Shown one piece after another: positions 1-5,524 of a stretch of 12,048 nt of DNA. The stretch spans positions 1 to 12,048 of the forward strand of contig JALWQN010000135.1 in NCBI GenBank assembly GCA_027083115.1. The letters run 5' to 3'. Both the position numbers and the translations under genes were made by a program. A model generated the notes under the pieces. The model did not search any database and was not told the origin of the DNA. It was given only the letters and a program-made list of their open reading frames with translations. Numbering within the stretch: position 1 is the stretch's first letter; each line of letters begins with the position of its first letter. The stretch comes from Desulfurococcales archaeon. GTDB lineage: Archaea; Thermoproteota; Thermoprotei_A; Sulfolobales; NBVN01.

Positions 1-940
1 AGTGGGCTTACTTAGGGACTTCAGGGTCAGGGTATATAAGAGATTAGCTAAGAGCCCATCAATAAGCGGTGACTTAAGGAGCTGGTATGACGTCGTTCAG
101 AGAGCTATGAAGGTATACATTAACGCGTCCTACGGCGTCTTCGGCCACGAGAAATTCCCATTCTATACGCCATCGCTGGCCGAATCAGTTACTGCCTTAG
201 GCAGGTACGTCATATCAACAACACTAAGTAAGGCTAAGGAATTAGGTCTGAGGGTACTTTACGGAGACACTGTCTCCCTCTTCCTTGGGGATCCTGATGA
301 GTCAGCCCTTAATGGGTTGACTTCATGGGTTGACAAGAACTACAACCTTGACCTAGAGCTAGATAAAAAGTACAGGTTCGTGGCTTTCGCCCTAAAGAAG
401 AATTACTTAGGGGTTCTCGAGAACGGGAAGGTTGACGTTAAGGGCCTAACGGGTAAGAAGAAGAACGTGCCTAAACTCCTTCAGGACACGTTCAATGACG
501 TAGTTAAGTTAATGACTAAGATAGAGAATAATCCGGTGGCTCTGGAGAGGGTGAAGGAGGACCTTAAGCAGCACGTTAAGGAGCTCTACAGGAAATTAAG
601 GGACAGGAACTTCACCCTTGATGAGGTGGCTTTCAAAACAACCCTAAATAAGGACATAGACAGCTACGTTAAGACTACCCCAATACATGTTAAGGCAGCT
701 CTCCAGCTAAGGAGGTACGGCCAACACGTAACTAGGGGAGACATCATTCTTTACGTGAAGACAAGAACTAAGGATAAAGTTAAGGCCATCCAGCTAGCTA
801 AGTTAAGTGACGTAGATATTGACGAATACATAGAGGCAACCAAGTCAGTCCTTCAGCAGTTACTCACTCCATTCAACATATCTTGGGAGGAAATAGCTGG
901 TGGTGTAGGGTTATTCGGGTTCCTCAATAACCCCTCCTAA
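1..940 (+). CDS. polB1: Family B DNA polymerase (PolB1/Dpo1 type), C-terminal part, catalytic motif C altered
   Basis: This is the palm, fingers and thumb end of a replicative family B DNA polymerase; the gene enters from the left edge, so the exonuclease domain and motif A are outside the window. Numbering from the codon at base 2, motif B is seen at residues 36-48 (KVYINASYGVFG), motif C at 87-94 and the KKxY element at 132-135 (KKNY). The thumb ends near residue 312 (stop TAA 938-940). As recalled, the whole stretch follows the C-terminus of Sulfolobus Dpo1 closely. The oddity is motif C: it reads YGDTVS, so the second aspartate of the universal DTDS, a metal ligand, is valine (codon GTC at 272-274). 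Everything around it is intact. The 3' end overlaps the convergent CinA-like gene by 30 bp. Family call is secure; whether the enzyme is active is open. Confidence 0.93.
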   Translation, partial: VGLLRDFRVRVYKRLAKSPSISGDLRSWYDVVQRAMKVYINASYGVFGHEKFPFYTPSLAESVTALGRYVISTTLSKAKELGLRVLYGDTVSLFLGDPDESALNGLTSWVDKNYNLDLELDKKYRFVAFALKKNYLGVLENGKVDVKGLTGKKKNVPKLLQDTFNDVVKLMTKIENNPVALERVKEDLKQHVKELYRKLRDRNFTLDEVAFKTTLNKDIDSYVKTTPIHVKAALQLRRYGQHVTRGDIILYVKTRTKDKVKAIQLAKLSDVDIDEYIEATKSVLQQLLTPFNISWEEIAGGVGLFGFLNNPS

Positions 941-1705
941 ACCCCTCAACCCTCCCTTCAACCTACCAACAACCTCCTCAGCAACCGACTTAGCCGTTAA
1001 TTCATCCTCGCCAGAAACCATCACGTAAACATCCAGCACGGGCTTCTTTATTTCATGGCCTTTAGGGTGGGTCTTAATGTATACGTTGCTGTAGGCCTTA
1101 AGAACTTCCTTAACCACCTTAGCTGCCGAAGACTCAGGAACCCCCTTAACCCTAAAGACCTTCTCAACAACATGCTTTCTTGGGGCTATACGCCTTAATC
1201 TGGGCTCAACCCAACCCTCCCACATAGCCTCCATCTCTTTGGGAACTCCAGGCAAAGAAATAATTACTGATTCACCCACCTCAAGCCATGATCCGGGAGC
1301 ACTACCTACTGGATTAGGTATAGGTACAGCACCTTCAGGAAGGTAGGCCATCTTAACCCTCTCCTCAGTTAGTGTGAGGCCTCCCTCAACATACTTTAAC
1401 TTAACCATCTGTAGGGCCTCATCATTAAGCCTTAATTCCTTGCCTACGGCCTTAGCGACAGCCTCCAGGGTTCTGTCATCGTACGTAGGCCCTAGACCAC
1501 CTGAAGTAACGATTACCTTAGGTTCCTTACTTAATACGTACCTAACGAACTCACTGACTAAAGCAGGATCATCTACCAGGGATACATTCCCTAAGACCCT
1601 GAAGCCCATAACGAATAATCTTCTGCCTAAGTACGCTGCGTTAGTGTTAATCACTCTCCCCTCAACAACCTCATTACCTAAAGTAAATACCCACGCATCA
1701 AACAC
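911..1705 (-). CDS. CinA N-terminal / MoaB-fold (MoCF_biosynth) protein, COG1058
   Basis: A 264-residue protein made almost entirely of the MoCF/MoaB nucleotide-binding fold. The diagnostic motif is TSGGLGPTYDDRT at about residues 67-79, the family signature TGGLGPTxDD. A second recognisable block, SLPGVPKEM, lies near residue 155. It lacks the C-terminal NMN amidase domain of bacterial CinA. Archaeal stand-alone members are annotated as molybdopterin-binding or nucleotide-utilising enzymes; some relatives hydrolyse ADP-ribose or similar pyrophosphates, so a nucleotide-repair role is as likely as one in molybdenum cofactor synthesis. The start is GTG, four bases after the stop of the CDP-alcohol phosphatidyltransferase, so the two are co-transcribed. 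Its 3' end overlaps the polB1 3' end tail to tail by 30 bp. Exact substrate is unknown. Confidence 0.85.
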   Translation of the reverse strand: MFDAWVFTLGNEVVEGRVINTNAAYLGRRLFVMGFRVLGNVSLVDDPALVSEFVRYVLSKEPKVIVTSGGLGPTYDDRTLEAVAKAVGKELRLNDEALQMVKLKYVEGGLTLTEERVKMAYLPEGAVPIPNPVGSAPGSWLEVGESVIISLPGVPKEMEAMWEGWVEPRLRRIAPRKHVVEKVFRVKGVPESSAAKVVKEVLKAYSNVYIKTHPKGHEIKKPVLDVYVMVSGEDELTAKSVAEEVVGRLKGGLRGLGGVIEEPE

Positions 1706-1709
1706 CGAA

Positions 1710-2288
1710 CTATCCCCTCATCATAATGTAGGCCACACGATGTATTATAGTTACTGAATTAAGGAAAATCATTACCCAACCAAAAAACTCAGCCCACCAT
1801 CCAGCATTAATTCCGAAAAGCACCATTAAGAAACCCAAGTAAAGTATCCTGTCGCCCCTCTCCATAAGCCCAACCCCCTCCATCCTTAAGGATAGGGCCT
1901 CCCCTCTGGCCCTAGCATAACTAATGAGTAAGGATGTTGCTAAGATCATGATCGTGGTTAATGGCTTCAGGCCTAAGAGAAGTAAGGCAGTAATGAATGA
2001 AGCGTCAGAGACTCTGTCACTGAATGAATCCAGGAAAGCTCCTTTCCTACTTGTTAGGCCGCAGGCCTTAGCTACAGCGCCGTCAAGAACGTCAAGCACT
2101 GAAGAAGCAGTCAATAAAGTTAGTGTTATCCATGGGCGTTGATAGTAGGCCGGGACAGGAGTTAATAACGCTAGAGCTAACCCAGCCCAAGTTAGGGTGT
2201 TGGGGCTGATGCCTAAGCCCCCCAGGAACTTCCCGACCCTATGGCTTAATGGCTTCACGAGCTTCCTTAACTTAGTAAGCATCTCCAT
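1710..2288 (-). CDS. CDP-alcohol phosphatidyltransferase, probable archaetidylinositol-phosphate synthase
   Basis: Integral membrane enzyme of polar lipid synthesis; archaeal members join CDP-archaeol to inositol-1-phosphate (or another alcohol), releasing CMP. The family motif D-x2-D-G-x2-A-R-x8-G-x3-D-x3-D is present at residues 66-91 of the 192-residue form (D66, D69, G70, G83, D87, D91), but the usual Arg is Lys (K74). Several hydrophobic helices follow. I place the start at ATG 2288 (MEMLTKLRK). A longer reading frame to 2336 exists, but a TATA box on this strand at 2315-2324 lies about 26 nt upstream of 2290, so the extra codons would not be transcribed. The start at 2282 is an alternative. 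It is first in an operon with the CinA-like gene. Substrate assignment among archaetidyl-inositol, -glycerol and -serine synthases is by resemblance only. Confidence 0.85.
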   Translation of the reverse strand: MEMLTKLRKLVKPLSHRVGKFLGGLGISPNTLTWAGLALALLTPVPAYYQRPWITLTLLTASSVLDVLDGAVAKACGLTSRKGAFLDSFSDRVSDASFITALLLLGLKPLTTIMILATSLLISYARARGEALSLRMEGVGLMERGDRILYLGFLMVLFGINAGWWAEFFGWVMIFLNSVTIIHRVAYIMMRG

Positions 2289-2314
2289 CAGGACCAGTGA
2301 TTTAGGTGAAATCA

Positions 2315-2324
2315 CTTTAAATAA
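2315..2324 (-). promoter_or_regulatory. TATA box (TTATTTAAAG) for the phosphatidyltransferase operon
   Basis: Read on the minus strand, TTATTTAAAG is centred near 2320 and is followed about 26-30 nt later by ATG at 2288, the spacing for a leaderless archaeal transcript. Its core TTTAAA is self-complementary, so it could also serve the plus strand, with a start near 2345, just ahead of the weak C/D RNA candidate. Confidence 0.6.
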
Positions 2325-2347
2325 CCTTGAGTTCAATCAATGAATGG

Positions 2348-2395
2348 ATGTTGAGGAATCCGGGAACTGATTAAATGATGTGATTGGCTCACTGA
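2348..2395 (+). ncRNA. Weak candidate box C/D guide RNA
   Basis: The order C-like, guide, D', C', guide, D can be read: ATGTTGA (2348-2354), 12 nt, CTGA (2367-2370), five bases, TGATGT (2376-2381), 10 nt, CTGA (2392-2395). The two CTGA boxes and the exact 12-nt first spacer are good. Box C has a substitution at its fourth position, which would disturb a sheared G-A pair of the kink-turn, and the flanking stem is only TGG/CCA (2345-2347 with 2399-2401). A plus-strand TATA reading at 2316-2324 is correctly spaced. It may be a decayed copy or chance. Confidence 0.3.
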
Positions 2396-2400
2396 ACACC

Positions 2401-2410
2401 ACTTATTAAT
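2401..2410 (+). promoter_or_regulatory. TATA box (ACTTATTAAT) for the gene at 2443
   Basis: An A/T-rich box centred near 2405 predicts a transcript start at about 2430. That leaves a short leader carrying GGTG (2432-2435), a Shine-Dalgarno match, eight bases before ATG 2443. This is the reason for choosing 2443 rather than the upstream ATG at 2428. Confidence 0.55.
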
Positions 2411-2442
2411 CCCTAATCCCTAACCAAATGAGGTGTTTAGGG

Positions 2443-2763
2443 ATGGTTAAGAAAGTAAGGAAATTAATCCTTGTGACCTCAGACGGTCACCCCCAACACA
2501 AGTACTTTGCTGGAATAACTGATGAATTAAGCAAGAAGTTAGGTGTTGATGTTGAGGTCAGGAAGGAAGACTACGTGTTCCTCTCGAAGTATGGAGAGAC
2601 TGACGATTTAGGTCTTACGTGGCTACCTCAGTTAATGGCGGAGTTAGAGGGCGGGGGAGTAATTAAAGTGCTTACTCAACCGGCACTAACTCCGGACGGA
2701 AAGCTAGATGTTGAGGGAGGGCTTAAGCAGGCGCTAAGGAACTTAGGGGTCAGTGATGAGTGA
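2443..2763 (+). CDS. Conserved-looking hypothetical protein, possible thioredoxin-like fold without active cysteines
   Basis: I do not recognise this 106-residue soluble protein. It begins with a basic stretch and a hydrophobic strand (KLILVTSDG), followed by a helix (HKYFAGITDELSKKL), a strand (VDVEVR), and the segment GLTWLPQL, in which a proline precedes a strand-like region. This layout resembles a thioredoxin-type beta-alpha-beta fold with its cis-proline loop, but there is no cysteine at all, so it would not be a redox enzyme. The start at ATG 2443 is supported by GGTG at 2432-2435 and the TATA box at 2401-2410; ATG 2428 would add five residues. It overlaps the next gene by 8 bp (ATG 2756 inside its last codons), so the two are translationally coupled and probably work together. 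The fold idea is inference. Confidence 0.7.
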   Translation: MVKKVRKLILVTSDGHPQHKYFAGITDELSKKLGVDVEVRKEDYVFLSKYGETDDLGLTWLPQLMAELEGGGVIKVLTQPALTPDGKLDVEGGLKQALRNLGVSDE

Positions 2764-3091
2764 ATCTTTAATCCTTAGGATAAAGGACGGAAAACTGGTT
2801 GAGAAATCATTACGTAAAGGAAAGCCTGAGGAAGTGGTTAAGGAGTTAATTCCTGACATACTTAAGGAATGGGACCCTAAAGCATCAGACCTCTCCATAG
2901 TTAAGTACAGCCTTAAGGAACTCCTTAAGGAGGACGGATGGAGCGGGCATATCTACCTAATAAGTTATAAGGGTGTTTGGAAGGAAGGTAGCTACAGGGA
3001 CAGGGAGATATTGGTCGTTACCTCAAACACGACAAAGCAAAGAACTAATGAATTACTTTATGTTCTTGAGGCATACACGCTCAGTGAGTGA
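2756..3091 (+). CDS. Hypothetical protein, second gene of a two-gene operon
   Basis: A 111-residue soluble, charged protein (many Lys and Glu) that I cannot assign. It has a short strand pair at the start (LILRIKDGKLVEKSL), a helical middle (KPEEVVKELIPDILKEW and KYSLKELLKED), then an aromatic-rich strand region (GHIYLISYKGVW) and a last helix near LLYVLEAY. There are no cysteines, signal peptide or membrane segments. I chose ATG 2756; a GTG at 2753 is directly in front and would add one residue. The overlap with the preceding gene implies coupled translation. A G-rich hairpin begins seven bases after the stop. No function is proposed. Confidence 0.68.
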   Translation: MSESLILRIKDGKLVEKSLRKGKPEEVVKELIPDILKEWDPKASDLSIVKYSLKELLKEDGWSGHIYLISYKGVWKEGSYRDREILVVTSNTTKQRTNELLYVLEAYTLSE

Positions 3092-3097
3092 GTTCTT

Positions 3098-3121
3098 AGG
3101 GGAGGTAGTGCCGCACCCCCT
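3098..3121 (+). other. G/C-rich hairpin just after the two-gene operon
   Basis: AGGGGAGGT (3098-3106) can pair with ACCCCCT (3115-3121) over seven pairs, with a two-base bulge and an eight-base loop. It sits just past the stop at 3091 and runs into the TATA box of the downstream RNA candidate. It might slow or end transcription, or protect the 3' end. No T-run follows at once (the nearest is 3144-3148), so a classical terminator is not claimed. Confidence 0.3.
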
Positions 3122-3129
3122 ATAATAAT
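3121..3129 (+). promoter_or_regulatory. TATA box (TATAATAAT) for the C/D RNA candidate
   Basis: TATAATAAT centred near 3125 predicts initiation at about 3150, three bases before box C. A plus-strand promoter here has no protein gene to serve, since the next gene (3207 onward) is convergent. That supports an RNA gene. Confidence 0.5.
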
Positions 3130-3149
3130 GCCTTAACATAATATTTTTA

Positions 3150-3206
3150 CGGATGATGAGTGGCGTCCTAACGGATTAATTGATTGAAGAAAGGACCACT
3201 AGCTGA
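3150..3206 (+). ncRNA. Candidate box C/D guide RNA, not matched to a known family
   Basis: A perfect archaeal box C, ATGATGA (3153-3159), is followed by exactly 12 nt, a D'-like CGGA (3172-3175), a C'-like TGAAGA (3185-3190), another 12 nt, and a perfect box D, CTGA (3203-3206). The 54-nt length and the two 12-nt guide spacers fit archaeal 2'-O-methylation guide RNAs bound by L7Ae, Nop5 and fibrillarin. The predicted guides are GTGGCGTCCTAA (D') and AAGGACCACTAG (D). It has its own TATA box 26 nt upstream. Weak points: D' is degenerate and no clear terminal stem flanks boxes C and D. It ends exactly where the stop codon of the convergent gene begins (3207). Confidence 0.55.
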
Positions 3207-5189
3207 TCACTCTCGAAAGAATTCCTTCAACCCGCTATAGTCTGGCCTAACCTCATACTTCCTTATTTCCCTAGCGTTCCTGTATAGATTTAGGCTGACC
3301 CAAGCCCTTCTTCTTTTCGGTGAGTGATTATTTAGTGCTTGGGAAACCAGGAGCTTCTCCGTGAATACCTCAGATATTGGGCAGACCTCAACACATATTT
3401 GGCAGCCTGTGCAGGATGATGGCTTAACGATGGGTTTCCCGTTAATCACCCGTATGGCTCCCTCAGGACACCAGGTCTCGCAGTTCCTGCAACCCACGCA
3501 TTTATCCCACCTAACCATCAGTTTTAATGCTGTGAATGCCTTCTCTAAGGCATTACTGCCTGAAGCCCTAATTGATTCGCCATCGACCTCAATCGCTGAA
3601 TCCTTCGAATAAATGGTTACCTTATCTCCGCACTCATGGATTGAGGTGCCTAAAACCCTCCATTGACTCTTCAATCCATCAACACCTAACGAGGACTTCA
3701 CCCTTAACTCAACCTCATTGTCCACTGACTTAATTAACTCCACACTAATGCCTGACCTCCTAACGTATTCTTCCCTCCAGTCGCCGGGTTCCTTAATACC
3801 TAACCAAGACTCCACCTTCCTTCTTCCTTCGGCTGAAGGACTCAACCACCTCCACAGGTGGTACTTCACCCAATAATCACTTAACCCTAACTTCTTCCTC
3901 CATTCCTCCAATATATTTATCCATCGCTCCCACAGCTCTGGATAGTGCTTCATGACCATATAGTATTCGGCTACATTGCCTGCGGGACAGAGGTAGCAGC
4001 CTAAGCGATCGAATCCCTTAAAGTATAGGTCATTAACAGGCAGCTTATTAATCATTATGTACGTCCATACGGTCAGCTGATCCCACTCCTGAAGCGGAGC
4101 AACATTAAGTGCTGAAGGCAGCCACTTATTTCTCCATACGGCGCCAGACCTAGACCTATTTATGGATTCGTAAGCTCTTTGACCTATGATGGATAGTAGG
4201 CCCTCCCTAAACAACTCCTTATATACCTTAGCTATCGGTGCCATCTTAACTACTTTACAGCACCACCTGTAATCCTTTGCTGGAGGGCCGAAGGACTTCA
4301 CCCCCTCCCAGAATAGGTCTCCTGCCGAAGCCTCAATCAGCTCAAGCCCGTAAGTCCTGGATACCTCGTCCACGTTACTTATTGTTGAAGGAAACTCTAT
4401 TCCCGTATTATTAAATAGTATTGAGGGCTCCAGGCCTGCCTTAACGCTTATGTCGAGAGCCACTAGGGAGTCCTTACCTCCTGAGAAAGAAACCAGGGGG
4501 AGCAACCCAGTTTTCTCAGCCATTATTGCGACACGCTTGAAGGCCTTAGAAACCCTAGACCTGAATAACTCATCATTGATCTTCAAGTAATCACTTAATG
4601 AAGCCTTAAGCCTTATCGGGTATGTTGAGGCAGACCTAAATATTGTCTGTATTCTGTAGTGGCCTCTCCTAACCACTGCAAGACCCACAACATCACCATT
4701 ATTATCAATGACTACTGCCTGATCGCCTTCCCTTCCAGATCCCTCACCCAAAACCTGGAGGGGTCTTAGGGGACCCCTTAACCTGAATACCGGCACCAAA
4801 CCTTCTGAAGCAGCTAACTCCGCACTAACTTTACTTAATCTCCAGCGCCACATAAGGTACTTAGGGTCGAAGTAAAGTCTCCCGACAATGCTTCCGCCAA
4901 CAATAACTTCCTTCATATCGTCGAAATGAGGTGCCTTATTAAGGTATGTTGGGTAATCGCCTATCCCTAACTCACTCAGTAAGCTCGGTGATCCGAACTC
5001 ATTAGTTAATCCTTCATTAATTAACTCAATATCTCCTTGGAAGGCTGGACGTATGTCGCCTGGCTCAGCAACCCTAATTAATTTTCCTTCACCCTCACCA
5101 CCGCAGTTAGGGTCTCGACTAGGGACGTTCCTGCTTGAGCACCAGTAAACCCTGACGTTAACCCCCCATCTCTTCAGCCCCAAACACAC
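3207..5189 (-). CDS. PUA / PP-loop (PAPS-reductase family) / 2x[4Fe-4S] ferredoxin protein, probable RNA or sulfur-transfer enzyme
   Basis: A 660-residue multidomain protein. In order (numbering from GTG 5189): a degenerate zinc-ribbon at about 16-30 with only C17 and C29 left of the usual two CxxC pairs; a PUA-like domain near 94-175 (GDQAVVIDNNGDVVGLAVV); a PP-loop ATPase of the PAPS-reductase family with SGGKDS at 236-241, CC at 310-311 and CxxC at 398-401; and a two-cluster ferredoxin domain with CxxCxxCxxxCP at 564-575 and again at 593-604. The family is usually annotated phosphoadenosine phosphosulfate reductase, but PUA domains bind RNA, so ATP-dependent sulfur insertion into RNA is an attractive inference. 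A longer frame starts at GTG 5222; I prefer 5189 because the TATA box at 5222-5231 would lie inside or against the longer start. Confidence 0.85.
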   Translation of the reverse strand: MCLGLKRWGVNVRVYWCSSRNVPSRDPNCGGEGEGKLIRVAEPGDIRPAFQGDIELINEGLTNEFGSPSLLSELGIGDYPTYLNKAPHFDDMKEVIVGGSIVGRLYFDPKYLMWRWRLSKVSAELAASEGLVPVFRLRGPLRPLQVLGEGSGREGDQAVVIDNNGDVVGLAVVRRGHYRIQTIFRSASTYPIRLKASLSDYLKINDELFRSRVSKAFKRVAIMAEKTGLLPLVSFSGGKDSLVALDISVKAGLEPSILFNNTGIEFPSTISNVDEVSRTYGLELIEASAGDLFWEGVKSFGPPAKDYRWCCKVVKMAPIAKVYKELFREGLLSIIGQRAYESINRSRSGAVWRNKWLPSALNVAPLQEWDQLTVWTYIMINKLPVNDLYFKGFDRLGCYLCPAGNVAEYYMVMKHYPELWERWINILEEWRKKLGLSDYWVKYHLWRWLSPSAEGRRKVESWLGIKEPGDWREEYVRRSGISVELIKSVDNEVELRVKSSLGVDGLKSQWRVLGTSIHECGDKVTIYSKDSAIEVDGESIRASGSNALEKAFTALKLMVRWDKCVGCRNCETWCPEGAIRVINGKPIVKPSSCTGCQICVEVCPISEVFTEKLLVSQALNNHSPKRRRAWVSLNLYRNAREIRKYEVRPDYSGLKEFFRE

Positions 5190-5221
5190 CCTAGAATTAG
5201 GTGTTACGTCACTAAAGAACA

Positions 5222-5231
5222 CTTTATTATG
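5222..5231. promoter_or_regulatory. Shared TATA box between the divergent PAPS-reductase-like gene and the ced cluster
   Basis: CTTTATTATG on the plus strand reads CATAATAAAG on the minus strand, so both directions present a usable TATA core. To the right, 26 nt leads to about 5252, next to the TTG start at 5255. To the left it leads to about 5201, next to GTG 5189. It is the only A/T box in the short divergent gap apart from TAATTTTA at 5237-5244. Confidence 0.5.
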
Positions 5232-5254
5232 CCAGCTAATTTTAGGGTGCTGGC

Positions 5255-5518
5255 TTGGGCATAGTTTCCTTCGTTCAGGGACTGACTGTCCAGATAATGG
5301 CTATAGCTTGGGCACTGTTTCTCGTGTCTTGGGCTGTGGGTTGGGCGATAAGGGGGGCGCCAATACCCATACATAGGGTTAAGAAGGCAGGGCAGTCCCT
5401 GATTGAGGACGCGGTTCTCGCGGCTTTCTGGATGGCTATAGGTTCATCAGTCTTTGCACTAATATCCTACATTACTGCAGCGATCTACCAGCCTCTTCCC
5501 CCACCACCTCAGCCGTGA
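5255..5518 (+). CDS. cedA1: Small two-helix membrane protein, likely CedA1 (Ced DNA-import pilin, VirB2-like)
   Basis: An 87-residue protein with two membrane helices (about residues 10-32 and 52-76) joined by a short positively charged loop (RGAPIPIHRVKKAGQ), ending in the proline-rich tail PLPPPPQP. This topology matches CedA1, a small protein of the crenarchaeal Ced DNA-import system, reported to form pili homologous to type IV secretion pilins. The call also rests on its place in front of a large multi-helix protein and a second tiny two-helix protein, the published cedA1-cedA-cedA2 order. The start is TTG 5255; a stop lies in frame at 5243, and the TATA box at 5222-5231 predicts an almost leaderless message. 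ATG 5297 would cut into helix one. The next gene starts seven bases downstream. Confidence 0.72.
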   Translation: MGIVSFVQGLTVQIMAIAWALFLVSWAVGWAIRGAPIPIHRVKKAGQSLIEDAVLAAFWMAIGSSVFALISYITAAIYQPLPPPPQP

Positions 5519-5524
5519 TGGATA

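Noticed and set aside
911..1705. Firm annotation as molybdopterin adenylyltransferase or NMN deamidase
   Set aside because: Only the MoaB-like fold is present; the amidase domain is absent and no molybdenum genes are nearby.
1714..1727. Box C-like ATGATGA on the minus strand at the end of the phosphatidyltransferase gene
   Set aside because: It encodes the last Met-Met-Arg codons; no D box CTGA follows at a usable distance.
1374..1757. 127-codon plus-strand open frame opposite the CinA-like gene
   Set aside because: Shadow of the minus-strand gene; no promoter and composition not protein-like.
3092..3206. Intrinsic terminator after the two-gene operon
   Set aside because: The hairpin is present but the nearest T-run is over 20 nt away, so listed only as a hairpin.
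3361..3612. 83-codon plus-strand open frame opposite the ferredoxin domain
   Set aside because: Antisense shadow of a well-supported coding region.
3207..5189. Simple annotation as sulfate-assimilation PAPS reductase
   Set aside because: PUA-like and ferredoxin domains and lack of sulfate genes make this unsafe; left as family-level call.
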